A DNA stretch of 64,000 nt. It comes from Phycisphaerales bacterium. Its GTDB lineage: Bacteria > Planctomycetota > Phycisphaerae > Phycisphaerales > UBA1924. Location of the stretch: positions 161,049 through 225,048 of the forward strand of contig JADZER010000030.1 in NCBI GenBank assembly GCA_020850415.1. The letters run 5' to 3'. The notes below the pieces were generated by a model. The model saw nothing but the letters and a program-made list of their open reading frames with translations. It did not search any database and was not told the origin of the DNA. The position numbers and the translations under genes were made by a program. Shown piece after piece: positions 35,547 to 44,132 of the stretch. Positions within the stretch are counted from its first letter, which is position 1, and every line of letters begins with the position of its first letter.

Positions 35547-36326
35547 TCACGGCGGGCCGTGAGGCCACTGTCGCGACTGGTCCTTGGCCTCGGCCGGGGT
35601 GGGGGCCGTAGGGCCAGGCTGGATGACCAGCAGCGCGGAGTCGTAGCTCAGCACGCCCAGCAGGATCGCCCCGATCAGCCGCTCGAACCTGACATGGTAG
35701 ATGTGCGACCCGAACGGCTGGTCGTCCCCGAGGGGGTCCGCGATCGAGACATAGCGCCGGTCGTTGTCGAGGCCGAAGATGATGACGAAGTGGGCGGCCG
35801 GCTCGCCGCGGACATCATCGGCCTCGCCGGTGGTCCAGATCTCGCGGGGCTCCATGTAGAGGTATGTCGCGCTCAGGGTGGTGAGCACCGGGAGCCCCTT
35901 GACGAGGTAAGACCGGAGCAGCCGGGCGGTCAGCTCGCGGAACTCGATGACCCCGCCGAGGCGGAGGAAGTCCATGTAGCGCCTGGTCACGAACTGGAAG
36001 GTCTCGTCGGGCTCGAACTCGAGCTGGGCGGTGAGCTTCTCCGCCAGATCGGTGGGCTGCTGGAACCAGGTGGGGTCCCAGATGTCGAGGTTGAAGGGGT
36101 GGATGGTGGCCCGGTAGCCCCGGTTGAGGGCGTGGATGCCCAGCAGCGACGCGAGCGTGCCCCCCTCGCGGAGCATGCGGGTCTCCTCGAGCACCTCGTC
36201 GAGCGTGACGCGATCGCCGAAGTACTGGTAGACCGCGTGGAGGCAGGTGGGCCCGCAGGTGGTGTCGTCGGGCTGCGTGTGGATCTGGAATGGCTGCGAG
36301 GGGCCCTGCGGCGGGGGCTGGTTCAT
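35547..36326 (-). CDS. C39-like cysteine peptidase
   Basis: 259 residues. QPDDTTCGPTCLHAVYQYFGD carries the catalytic Cys24; AAHFVIIFGLD supplies the His, and VSIADPLGD the Asp. This fits the papain-like C39 fold. No signal peptide and no ABC transporter domain are present, unlike bacteriocin-processing C39 exporters, so its substrate is unknown. It is divergent from the RMD1-family gene. Confidence 0.85.
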   Translation of the reverse strand: MNQPPPQGPSQPFQIHTQPDDTTCGPTCLHAVYQYFGDRVTLDEVLEETRMLREGGTLASLLGIHALNRGYRATIHPFNLDIWDPTWFQQPTDLAEKLTAQLEFEPDETFQFVTRRYMDFLRLGGVIEFRELTARLLRSYLVKGLPVLTTLSATYLYMEPREIWTTGEADDVRGEPAAHFVIIFGLDNDRRYVSIADPLGDDQPFGSHIYHVRFERLIGAILLGVLSYDSALLVIQPGPTAPTPAEAKDQSRQWPHGPP

Positions 36327-36391
36327 ACAACGGAACTATAGTCCGGAGGTTCTTGGGACCTCGAAGGTCGGTCCGCCAGGGGAGACCGAGA

Positions 36392-37516
36392 TTGAACACG
36401 CCGAACGACAGCCGTTCTCCCAGCGTCACCGGGTGGTGCTACGCCTGCTTCGCGTACGACATCGGGCTCTCGGTCGACCTCGACAAGGCCGGGGCCCGGC
36501 TGCGCGACGCCGGCCAACGCCTCAAGCTGCCCGTGCAGCGCCGGCGCGGCGCCAGCTGGCTCGGCTACGAGCCACCGCCCCTGCGGGTGACGCTCAAGCC
36601 CGGACCCGTCGCCTTCGGGAGGTACGAGACCGACAGCACGGTCGAGTGCACGGTCTTCAACTTCGGCGGCGTGTCGATCCGGTACCGGGTGCCGATCCGG
36701 GCCACGCTCGACGAGCTGCCCAGGCTCAGCGACGCGCTCTACGAGAACTGGCCGCTGCTCGAGGACTCGCGCAAGCGGGTCGAGGAGCTGAGCGCCGCGT
36801 TCGGCGGCGCGATCACCCAGCCCCAGATCGCCCCGCTCGTCGAGGACTACGCGGTCTTCGCCCTTGAGCGGTTCGAGGGGGCCGGCTCGCTCGACGAGCT
36901 GCTGGCCCAGAACGGCCCGGCGCTCGCGAGGATCCTGCGGGCCGAGACCGGGCCGCTCTCCGAGCAGCAGGTGCGTGAGTCGCTCGCCGAGCGGGTCAGC
37001 TTCTCCACCAGCGACGCGGTGCTGGCCAGCTGGGAGGGCGCGGTCGTCCTCGACCCCGAGCCCACCGATGTACTCACCGTGCTTGAGCATGTGAATGTCG
37101 AGCTCGTCGAGCTCCGACTGCTCGACAACCGACTCGATGCCCTGCTCGACGAGGCCTACGCGTTCATGCAACGCCAGTCGGAGCGGTCGCTCTGGCCCCG
37201 CGGGCGCGGCAGCTCCGGGCTCCGCGGCATCGCCGCCGCACAGATCGACGCCGCCATGCTCTTCGAGAGCGTCAACAACGCCATCAAGCTCGTGGGAGAC
37301 CAGCACCTGGCCCGGGTCTACTCGCTCGCGGCGGCACGGGTGCACCTGGCCGACTGGGACGGCGCCATCCTCCGCAAGCTCGACACCGCCGAGAGCATCT
37401 ACCAGAAGCTCACCCAGTTCGAGACCGGACGCCGCATGGAAGTGCTCGAGATCGTCATCGTCATCCTCATCGCGCTCTCCATCGTCCTCACCTTCGTGCC
37501 GGGGGGAGGGCATTGA
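36392..37516 (+). CDS. RMD1/YagE family (DUF155) protein
   Basis: About 374 residues. CYACFAYDIGLSVDL starts the DUF155 domain, ECTVFNFGGVSIRYRVPI is its core, and the C-terminal RRMEVLEIVIVILIALSIVLTF is the membrane anchor. Relatives include yeast Rmd1 and mitochondrial RMND1; function in bacteria is unknown. Start: a TTG at 36392 with GGGGAG seven bases upstream fits better than upstream codons that overlap the divergent gene. Confidence 0.85.
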   Translation: MNTPNDSRSPSVTGWCYACFAYDIGLSVDLDKAGARLRDAGQRLKLPVQRRRGASWLGYEPPPLRVTLKPGPVAFGRYETDSTVECTVFNFGGVSIRYRVPIRATLDELPRLSDALYENWPLLEDSRKRVEELSAAFGGAITQPQIAPLVEDYAVFALERFEGAGSLDELLAQNGPALARILRAETGPLSEQQVRESLAERVSFSTSDAVLASWEGAVVLDPEPTDVLTVLEHVNVELVELRLLDNRLDALLDEAYAFMQRQSERSLWPRGRGSSGLRGIAAAQIDAAMLFESVNNAIKLVGDQHLARVYSLAAARVHLADWDGAILRKLDTAESIYQKLTQFETGRRMEVLEIVIVILIALSIVLTFVPGGGH

Positions 37517-37522
37517 GGAGGA

Positions 37523-37670
37523 GCAAGGCGGAAGGCGGAAGGATGAAGGCAGAAGGATGAAGCAAGGCGCTCGCACCCGGGCGATCCGGGAAGGCCGGGC
37601 GGCGGCGGAGGATCCGCGGTCACCGCTTCCGGTTCATCCTTCATCCTTCATCCTTCCGCCTTCATCCTCC
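37523..37670. repeat. Heptamer inverted-repeat element before mutS
   Basis: Left arm GGCGGAAGGATGAA (37534-37547) is the exact reverse complement of TTCATCCTTCCGCC (37647-37660). Each arm lies within tandem TTCATCC-type heptamers, and about 100 bp of GC-rich sequence lies between. The element fills the gap between the RMD1-family gene and mutS and could fold into a long hairpin. Confidence 0.85.
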
Positions 37671-37695
37671 CCCCTCCCCCTCCTACCCTAGCCCC

Positions 37696-40539
37696 ATGGC
37701 CAAGCTCAGCCCGGCGATGGCGCAGTACCACCGGTTCAAGGAGCAGCACCCCGGGTGCCTGCTCTTCTTCCGGATGGGCGACTTCTACGAGCTGTTCTAC
37801 GACGACGCCGTGATCGCCTCGAAGGTGCTCGGGCTCACCCTCACGCAACGCTCCGAGGGCCAGCCCATGGCCGGGGCCCCCCACCACCAGCTCGACAACT
37901 ACCTGCGCAAGGCACTCGCCGCGGGGCTCCGCGTCGCCGTCGCCGACCAGATCCAGGACCCCAAGGACGCCAAGGGGGTCGTCGACCGCGCCGTGACCCG
38001 CGTCGTAACCAGCGGCACGCTCGTCGACGACGGGCTGCTCGACGACGCGGCCCCCAACCGCCTGGGCGCGGTCGCGTTCGTCGACGCCGGCGCGGGCCTG
38101 CGGGCCGGCCTCGCCGTGGTCGAGGCCTCGACCGGGGCGTTCACGATCCTCGATTGCGAGCCCGAGCGCGTCGGCGACGAGCTGGCCCGCCGCGGCGTCC
38201 GCGAGCTGCTCTACGCCGAGGTCCACGCCGACAAGCCGCCCGAACGCGTGCGCCTCGCGCTCGACGCCCTAGGCGTTCCCGGCACCCCCCGCCCGGCCTG
38301 GCAGTTCCGCCTCGACGAGGCCATCGAGGCGATCACCGAGGCGTTCGGCGCCGCGACACTCGACGGCTTCGGCCTCGCCGAGACCGACCCCGCCCTCCCC
38401 GCGGCTGGGGCCGTGGTCAGATACCTCAAGGAGACCCAGACCCCCATGGGCGACGCCGGGCGCGACGCCCGGCCGGCCAGCCGGCCGCCCACGCTCGCCC
38501 ACCTGCGGCCCCCACGCCGGGAGCGCGACGCGGGGCGCTGCGTCGTCGACTCCATCAGCCTGCGGGCCCTAGAGGTCGAGCGGACCATCCGCCCGACCGG
38601 CGGCAGCGAGCTCGACGGCTCGCTGCTCGGCGTGTTCCTCCGCGCTCGCACGGGCGCGGGCAACTGCCGCACGGCGATGGGACGGCGCCTGCTCCGCGAC
38701 TGGCTCTGCGCCCCGCTCGGCGAGATCGCGGAGATCGACGCACGCCAGCGCTGCGTGGGGGCGCTGGTCGGCGACCGTCGCTCGGGCGCGGAGCTCGGCG
38801 CGGCCCTCGACCGCGTGCAGGATGTCGCGAGGATCGCGGGGCGGATCGCCCTCGCCCGCGCCACGCCGCGCGACCTCGTCGCGCTCGGCAGGTCGCTCGA
38901 CACCCTCGACCTGATCCACGCGACCATCGAGCCCGCCGACGCGTTCGTGCACCTCGCCTGCCGGCTCGCGGGCGTCCGCGACGCCCTCGCGCCCCTCGCC
39001 GCCGAGATCCTCGCCCGCTGCGTCGACGACCCCCCGGCCCACCTCCGCGAGGGCGGACTCATCCGCGACGGGGTCGACCCCGAGCTCGACGAGGCCCGGG
39101 AACTCCAGCGCGACGCCGGGGCCTGGCTCGCCCGCTACCAAACGCGCCTCGCCGAGGAGATCGGCCTCGCCGGCTGCAAGGTCGGCTTCAACTCGGTGTT
39201 CGGGTACTACATCGAGCTGACCAGCACCCAGGTGCGCGATTACGCCGAGCAGATCGACAAGGCCGCCCTCACCCGCAAGCAGACCCTCCGCAACGCCGAG
39301 CGGTACATCACCCCCGAGCTCAAGGAGTTCGAGGACAAGGTGACCACCGCCGAGTCCAGAGCGGTCGCCCGCGAGCTGGCCCTGTTCAAGCAGCTCTGCG
39401 ACCAGGCGGCAAAGCACCTCGCCCCGACCGCCTCGTTCGCCGAGACGATCGCCCAGCTCGACGCGCTGCTGGCCTTCGCCGACAAGGCCGCCCACCGCGG
39501 GTGGCGACGCCCCGAGGTCGTCGAGGCACACACGCTGACCATCCACGAGGGCCGCCACCCCGTGCTCGACGAGCTGCTCGGCTCGGACTTCGTGCCCAAC
39601 GATGTCGAGCTCGGCGAGCGGGCGGGAGGCGACGGCGCCGACCGGCCGGCGCTCGCCCTGCTCACCGGCCCCAACATGGCCGGCAAGAGCACCTTCATCC
39701 GGCAGGTCGCGCTCCTCACCCTGCTGGCCCACACCGGCAGCTTCATCCCCGCCGACCGCGCGACCATCGGCCTGGCCGACCGCATCTTCACCCGCGTCGG
39801 CGCCGACGACGCCCTCCACCGCGGCCAATCGACCTTCATGGTCGAGATGACCGAGACCGCCAACATCCTCAACCACGCCACCGGGCGCTCGCTCGTCATC
39901 CTCGACGAGATCGGACGGGGAACGAGCACCCTCGACGGCCTCAGCCTCGCGTGGGCGATCGCGGAGTGGCTTGGGAGCGAGCGACGAAGCGACGAAGCGA
40001 CGAAGCGACGAAGGGACTCGGGGACGGACGCAGCGGGTGATCCTCCCTCCGTCGCTTCGTCGCTTCGTGCCTCCGTCGCTTCCTCCCCCCGCACCCTCTT
40101 CGCCACCCACTACCACGAGCTTACCGAGCTCGAGGAGCAGCTCCCGGGGCGCGTCGCCAACCTGCAGGTGCAGGTCCGCGAGTGGACCACCCCCGACGGC
40201 CACCACGAGATCGTGTTCCTCCACCGCATCGCGCCGGGGCGGGCCGACCAGTCGTACGGGCTGCATGTCGCCAAGCTGGCGGGCGTGCCGCGAGAGGTGA
40301 TCGCCCGGGCGCGCGAGGTGCTCGGTTCGCTGAGCGTGCAGCGCGAGGGCGGGCAGGCCAAGGCCGCGCCCCCGCCCCGCAAGGCCGACCGCCCCGGCGG
40401 GCAGATGTCGCTGTTCACCGAGTACCTCCAGCACCCGGTAGTGGCCGAGCTCCGCGAGACCAAGCTCGAAGGGATGACGCCCATGCAGGCCTTCGACACG
40501 CTCCGCCGGCTGCTGGACCTGGCCGACGGCCCGGGCTGA
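37696..40539 (+). CDS. mutS: DNA mismatch repair protein MutS, with insertion in ATPase domain
   Basis: 947 residues. The N-terminal mismatch-binding motif GDFYELFYDDA (Phe-x-Glu) is present, followed by connector, core, clamp and ATPase domains. Walker A is TGPNMAGKSTFIRQ, Walker B VILDEIGRGTSTLDG, and the H-loop FATHYHELTELE. Between AEWL and TLFATHY, where seven or so residues are usual, there are about 40, including RRSDEATKRRRDSGTDAAGD. They are encoded by a fold-back octamer repeat. The insertion lies between Walker B and the H-loop, close to the dimer interface. The C-terminus ends in the conserved MTPMQAFDTLRRL. A heptamer element precedes the gene. Confidence 0.96.
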   Translation: MAKLSPAMAQYHRFKEQHPGCLLFFRMGDFYELFYDDAVIASKVLGLTLTQRSEGQPMAGAPHHQLDNYLRKALAAGLRVAVADQIQDPKDAKGVVDRAVTRVVTSGTLVDDGLLDDAAPNRLGAVAFVDAGAGLRAGLAVVEASTGAFTILDCEPERVGDELARRGVRELLYAEVHADKPPERVRLALDALGVPGTPRPAWQFRLDEAIEAITEAFGAATLDGFGLAETDPALPAAGAVVRYLKETQTPMGDAGRDARPASRPPTLAHLRPPRRERDAGRCVVDSISLRALEVERTIRPTGGSELDGSLLGVFLRARTGAGNCRTAMGRRLLRDWLCAPLGEIAEIDARQRCVGALVGDRRSGAELGAALDRVQDVARIAGRIALARATPRDLVALGRSLDTLDLIHATIEPADAFVHLACRLAGVRDALAPLAAEILARCVDDPPAHLREGGLIRDGVDPELDEARELQRDAGAWLARYQTRLAEEIGLAGCKVGFNSVFGYYIELTSTQVRDYAEQIDKAALTRKQTLRNAERYITPELKEFEDKVTTAESRAVARELALFKQLCDQAAKHLAPTASFAETIAQLDALLAFADKAAHRGWRRPEVVEAHTLTIHEGRHPVLDELLGSDFVPNDVELGERAGGDGADRPALALLTGPNMAGKSTFIRQVALLTLLAHTGSFIPADRATIGLADRIFTRVGADDALHRGQSTFMVEMTETANILNHATGRSLVILDEIGRGTSTLDGLSLAWAIAEWLGSERRSDEATKRRRDSGTDAAGDPPSVASSLRASVASSPRTLFATHYHELTELEEQLPGRVANLQVQVREWTTPDGHHEIVFLHRIAPGRADQSYGLHVAKLAGVPREVIARAREVLGSLSVQREGGQAKAAPPPRKADRPGGQMSLFTEYLQHPVVAELRETKLEGMTPMQAFDTLRRLLDLADGPG
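39981..40090. repeat. Fold-back octamer repeat inside mutS
   Basis: Four perfect GCGACGAA units at 39981-40012 form the left arm. The right arm at about 40049-40085 (CCGTCGCTTCGTCGCTTCGT and following) is its imperfect reverse complement. The 110-bp segment keeps the mutS frame open but encodes no conserved sequence. Confidence 0.85.
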
Positions 40540-40607
40540 CACTGCCGCTCCGCCCCGCGCCGTCCCCGGGGCCCGGATGGACGGGCGGGCGCCCACGCAC
40601 ACACAAC

Positions 40608-40636
40608 TTGCACCGAGCGAACCCCAACATTATGCT
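40608..40636 (+). promoter_or_regulatory. Sigma-70-like promoter
   Basis: TTGCAC at 40608-40613, a 17-base spacer, and TATGCT at 40631-40636, about 50 bases before the ATG of the zinc-ribbon membrane protein gene at 40688. Confidence 0.65.
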
Positions 40637-40687
40637 GACGGTGCTGGTTTCGACACTCGTGCGATTCGGTGCAAGGGGAAGGGACAT

Positions 40688-41623
40688 ATGGACAAGATCT
40701 GCGGCATCTGCCATCAGGACTGCAGCGACCGGCCCCGCGTGAAGGACCAGCACGGACGGTACTTCTGCAAAGCGTGCGCGATGGCCCACGCGGGCCGGGC
40801 CGCGCCCGCGCCAGCACCCGCGAGCCAGCCCGTCGCCCAGGCCGACACCCAGCCCGACGAGCACCCCTACGCCCTGGACGACGCCGACCCCGGCTCCTCG
40901 CCCCTGCCCATCGAGTTGCTCGACCATGTCGAGCGATCGACCCCCTGCCCCGCGTGCATGCACTCCATGCCCCCGGGGGCCAAGGTCTGCGTCGCCTGCG
41001 GCTACCATGTCGAGAAGGGGATCCAGAGCTCGACGCAGATCGAGAAGACCAAGACCAAGCGCGGCCGAAAGTACCAGTGCCGCGAGTGCGGGTACGACCT
41101 GCGAGGCCTCCGCAGCGGCGTCTGCCCCGAGTGCGGCACCCGGATCAAACTCACCAAGGAAGAGGAACGCGAACGCATCGCCCGAGATGTCCTCAAGGAG
41201 GAATGGCGCAAGCCCGGCATCTACTTCGCCGTCGGGGCCGGCGGCCTGGCGCTCTTCCACACCATCCTCGGCCAGCCCGAAGCGCTGATCGGTTACGCCA
41301 TCCTGCTCGCGGCCCAGATCCTCGTCGGGTACGCCGTCCTCTGGCTCTGCTTCAGCTTCCTCGGCGACATCGGCACCCCGCTCCTCAATCTCGTCAGACT
41401 CGCATCCATCTATGTGGTGGTCGACCTCATCGGCGTCTTCGTCGGGTTCATCCCCATCTTCATCATCCCCTTCGTCATCAAGCTGCTCGCCTATATCGGC
41501 CTGTTCTCCGACGCCTTCGACACCGACTGGCAGGACGCCTTCCTTGTCATCTTCCTCACATGGCTCGCCAAGGTCGCGCTGCTCCTCATCGCGGTGTTCT
41601 ACATCCCGCAGTTGTTCCCCTGA
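40688..41623 (+). CDS. Multi-zinc-ribbon membrane protein
   Basis: 311 residues. Four Cys-rich knuckle groups lie in the N-terminal half: CGICHQDC...CKAC, CPACMHSMPPGAKVCVACG, and CRECGYDLRGLRSGVCPECG. A Lys/Glu-rich stretch and about four membrane helices (for example LLAAQILVGYAVLWLCFSF and FVGFIPIFIIPFVIKLLAY) fill the C-terminal half. I do not recognise a specific family beyond the planctomycete zinc-ribbon style. AAGGGGAAGGGACAT precedes the ATG. Confidence 0.8.
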   Translation: MDKICGICHQDCSDRPRVKDQHGRYFCKACAMAHAGRAAPAPAPASQPVAQADTQPDEHPYALDDADPGSSPLPIELLDHVERSTPCPACMHSMPPGAKVCVACGYHVEKGIQSSTQIEKTKTKRGRKYQCRECGYDLRGLRSGVCPECGTRIKLTKEEERERIARDVLKEEWRKPGIYFAVGAGGLALFHTILGQPEALIGYAILLAAQILVGYAVLWLCFSFLGDIGTPLLNLVRLASIYVVVDLIGVFVGFIPIFIIPFVIKLLAYIGLFSDAFDTDWQDAFLVIFLTWLAKVALLLIAVFYIPQLFP

Positions 41624-41641
41624 CCGCCACCAACACCACGA

Positions 41642-43810
41642 TCACCCCACCTGCATCGCCGCCGTTACCGTGCCCGGCTCGCCCCACGCCAGGCGCGCCG
41701 CGGCCTCCTGCCGCACACCCGCCACAAACCCGCCCAGCGCCATCGCCCCCAGGTCGTGCTGCACGCCCCTGGCCCGCACGCTGACCGCGCCGTTCTCCGC
41801 GTCGCGCGGGCCCACCACCGCCATGTACGGGATCTTCATGTCCGCCGCGTGCTTGATCTTCGCCTGCACCCGCTCGTTGCCGTCGTCGAGCGTCGCGCGG
41901 ACGCCCGCCGCCTTCAGCTCGGCGACCACCCTCGCGGCGTACTCGTTGGTCTTCTCGCTGATCGGCAGCACCCGCACCTGCTCCGGCGCCAGCCAGGTCG
42001 GGAACGCCCCCGCGAAGTGCTCGATCAGCACGCCGCAGAATCGCTCCATACTGCCGAACGGCGCCCGGTGGATCATCACCGGCCTGTGCGGCTTGTTGTC
42101 CGGCCCGATATAGCTCAGGTCGAACCGCTCCGGCAGGTTGTAGTCCACCTGCACCGTCCCGAGCTGCCACTCCCGCCCGATCACATCCTTGACCACAAAG
42201 TCGATCTTCGGCCCGTAGAACGCCGCCTCGCCCGGCTCTTCTTTGAAGGGCACGCCCAGCGTCTTGGCGGCCTGGCGACACGCCTCCTCGGCCTTGTCCC
42301 AGTTGGCCGGGTCACCCACATACTTCGACGAGTCCGGGTCGCGCAGCCCCACCCGCACCCGGTAGTCCTCCATCCCCAGCGTCGCGAAGATGATCTTCAC
42401 CAGGGAGAGACACCCCAGCAGCTCGGCCTGCACCTGCTCGGGCGTGCAGAACAGGTGCGCATCGTCCTGCGTGAACCCGCGCACCCGCGTCATCCCGTTC
42501 AGCTCGCCCGACTGCTCCCACCGGTACACCGTCCCGAACTCGGCGAGGCGCACGGGCATGTCGCGGTAGCTGTGCGGCTGGCTGTCGAAGATCTTGATGT
42601 GGAACGGGCAGTTCATCGGCTTGAGCAGATAGCCGTCGATGTCGCCCGTGCTGAGCTTGTTGGAGAGCTGGGCGCAGGAACACCCCTCGCTCGCTAGAGC
42701 CGCCAGCGACTCCCGCTCGATCACCGGCGGGTACTGGCTGTCGGCGTAGTAGGGGAAGTGCCCGCTGGTGCGGAACAGCTCCAGCCGCCCGATGTTGGGC
42801 GTGAAGACCTCCGTGTACCCCTGCTTCTTCAGCTCCTCGCTGATGAAGTTCTGCAGCTCCTTGCGTACGACCGACCCGTTGGGCGTCCAGAGCACCAGCC
42901 CCTGGCCGACCATCTCGTCGATGTGGAACAAGCGCAGGTGCTTGCCCAGCACGCGGTGATCGCGGGCCTTGGCCTGCTCGAGCCGGTCGAGGTGCTCGTC
43001 GAGGTCCTTCTTGCTGAAAAACGCCGTGCCGTAGACACGCGTCAGCCGGTCGGAGGTCTCGTCGCCGTGCCAGTAACTGCTGGCCAGGCTCATCACCTTC
43101 ACCGCCCCGATCCGCCCCGTGCTCGGCACATGAGGCCCGCGGCACAGGTCCTCCCAGTGCGTGCCCGGCTCGCCCGTCGCGTACCACGACAGCTTCACGG
43201 TGGCACGGCTCTCCGAGCCGTGCGTCTCCGAGCCGCCCGAAGCCGCGATCGCCCTCTCCGCGTTGTCAACCTTGTACTTGCTCCCCTCCGCCCGCAGCTT
43301 CTTCATCCCCTCCTCGACGCCCAACTCATACCGCGTAAACCGCCGGTCCTCCTTCACGATCTTCCCCACCTCCGCCTCGATCGCCTCAAAGTCCCCTTCC
43401 TTCAGCGGCCGGTCATCCGGGAACCGGATGTCGTAGTAAAACCCCGTCTCCAGCGGCGGGCCATACACAAGCTGGGCCCCGGGCACGACCCGCTGGATGG
43501 CCTCCGCCATCACATGGGCCGCCGAATGCCGCAACAGATAGAGCGCGTCGGGGTCCGGCTCCATGGTGGCACGGCTCTCCGAGCCGTGCGCCTTCCGTTC
43601 CGGTGTCACGATGGAGAGCGAGCAATCCCGCTCGATCGGCGAAGAGAGGTCGGCGAGCTGGCCGTCGATCTTGGCCCCCACCGCCGCCCTCGCCAGCCGA
43701 GACCCGATCGACTCGGCCACCTGGTAGGCGGTCACCGGCCCGCCGAACTCCTTGACGGAGCCATCGGGGAGCGTGACGCGGATCGTGCTCGAAGCGGCTG
43801 CGGGGCTCAT
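41642..43810 (-). CDS. thrS: Threonyl-tRNA synthetase
   Basis: 722 residues, longer than the usual 640 or so. An N-terminal TGS domain (residues 1-71), then the editing domain (LLRHSAAHVMAEAIQ), then class II catalytic motifs (YLLKPMNCPFHIKIF, TRVRGFTQDDAHLFC, PVMIHRAPFGSMERF) and the anticodon-binding domain. Two palindromic inserts encode HGSESRAT, one at the TGS/editing junction (residues 75-82) and one within the editing domain (about 197-204). The gene is preceded by what looks like a threonine attenuator: leader ORF, antiterminator and terminator. Confidence 0.97.
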   Translation of the reverse strand: MSPAAASSTIRVTLPDGSVKEFGGPVTAYQVAESIGSRLARAAVGAKIDGQLADLSSPIERDCSLSIVTPERKAHGSESRATMEPDPDALYLLRHSAAHVMAEAIQRVVPGAQLVYGPPLETGFYYDIRFPDDRPLKEGDFEAIEAEVGKIVKEDRRFTRYELGVEEGMKKLRAEGSKYKVDNAERAIAASGGSETHGSESRATVKLSWYATGEPGTHWEDLCRGPHVPSTGRIGAVKVMSLASSYWHGDETSDRLTRVYGTAFFSKKDLDEHLDRLEQAKARDHRVLGKHLRLFHIDEMVGQGLVLWTPNGSVVRKELQNFISEELKKQGYTEVFTPNIGRLELFRTSGHFPYYADSQYPPVIERESLAALASEGCSCAQLSNKLSTGDIDGYLLKPMNCPFHIKIFDSQPHSYRDMPVRLAEFGTVYRWEQSGELNGMTRVRGFTQDDAHLFCTPEQVQAELLGCLSLVKIIFATLGMEDYRVRVGLRDPDSSKYVGDPANWDKAEEACRQAAKTLGVPFKEEPGEAAFYGPKIDFVVKDVIGREWQLGTVQVDYNLPERFDLSYIGPDNKPHRPVMIHRAPFGSMERFCGVLIEHFAGAFPTWLAPEQVRVLPISEKTNEYAARVVAELKAAGVRATLDDGNERVQAKIKHAADMKIPYMAVVGPRDAENGAVSVRARGVQHDLGAMALGGFVAGVRQEAAARLAWGEPGTVTAAMQVG
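43203..43223. repeat. Protein-coding palindrome in thrS (editing domain)
   Basis: A 21-bp dyad with 9-base perfect arms, GCACGGCTC and GAGCCGTGC, around GGA on the coding strand. It encodes HGSESRAT with the following GCCACC. It is identical in core and frame to the copy at 43569-43589. Confidence 0.92.
43569..43589. repeat. Protein-coding palindrome in thrS (TGS/editing junction)
   Basis: The same 21-bp dyad and the same reading frame as 43203-43223, with GCCACC following on the coding strand. It encodes HGSESRAT between two folded domains. Confidence 0.92.
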
Positions 43811-43884
43811 CGGGGTCTCTCCAAACTCGGGGGCTGGCCTGGGGCCGGGGTGAAGGGTACTCGTCGGAATCGGGAACAGCGGGC

Positions 43885-43911
43885 AAACAAAAACCCGGCC
43901 TCGGGGCCGGG
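43885..43911 (-). terminator. Attenuator terminator upstream of thrS
   Basis: On the minus strand CCCGGCC (43911-43905), loop CCGA, GGCCGGG (43900-43894), then TTTTTGTTTG. This is a complete intrinsic terminator about 75 bases before the thrS start and 30 bases after the leader ORF. Its 5' arm can instead pair with GGCCGGGAGGT at 43952-43942, at the end of the leader ORF, using ACCTGACCCGGCC. That alternative pairing has 11 base pairs and a 2-base bulge and would prevent the terminator. Confidence 0.85.
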
Positions 43912-43939
43912 TCAGGTCAGTCGGGCTTTCGCACGGACA

Positions 43940-44002
43940 TCACCTCCCGGCCGGTGGCGGGGTCTCAGTGGTGGTCTCGGTGGTGGTCGTGCGGCGGTCC
44001 AT
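43940..44002 (-). CDS. Threonine-rich leader peptide of thrS
   Basis: 20 codons: MDRR, then TTTTETTTET, then PPPAGR and a stop. Eight of ten consecutive codons are Thr (mostly ACC). The end of the ORF overlaps the antiterminator segment. Expected behaviour: when charged tRNA-Thr is scarce the ribosome stalls on the Thr run, leaving the antiterminator free and thrS on; when it is plentiful the ribosome reaches the stop codon, covers the segment and the terminator forms. A TATACT box ends 8 bases before the ATG, so the leader may be translated from a nearly leaderless start. Confidence 0.82.
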   Translation of the reverse strand: MDRRTTTTETTTETPPPAGR

Positions 44003-44010
44003 GGTGCGGG

Positions 44011-44016
44011 AGTATA
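44011..44016 (-). promoter_or_regulatory. Probable -10 box of the thrS leader
   Basis: TATACT on the minus strand, 8 bases before the ATG of the Thr-rich leader ORF. No good -35 hexamer lies at standard spacing. The transcription start would fall within about 3 bases of the leader ATG. Confidence 0.5.
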
Positions 44017-44132
44017 CGGCCCGATCAACGCCCGGGTTGAGCGATCCCCGCCAATTCGCGCTGTCCGAACCAAGCCCCACGGGCCCTCCCACCCCGCCTC
44101 TTACAAAACCCCGCGATCCCCCAGCAACCCCG

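Noticed and set aside
43811..44010. T-box riboswitch upstream of thrS
   Set aside because: No T-box consensus or specifier loop seen; the Thr-rich ORF with mutually exclusive stems explains the region better.
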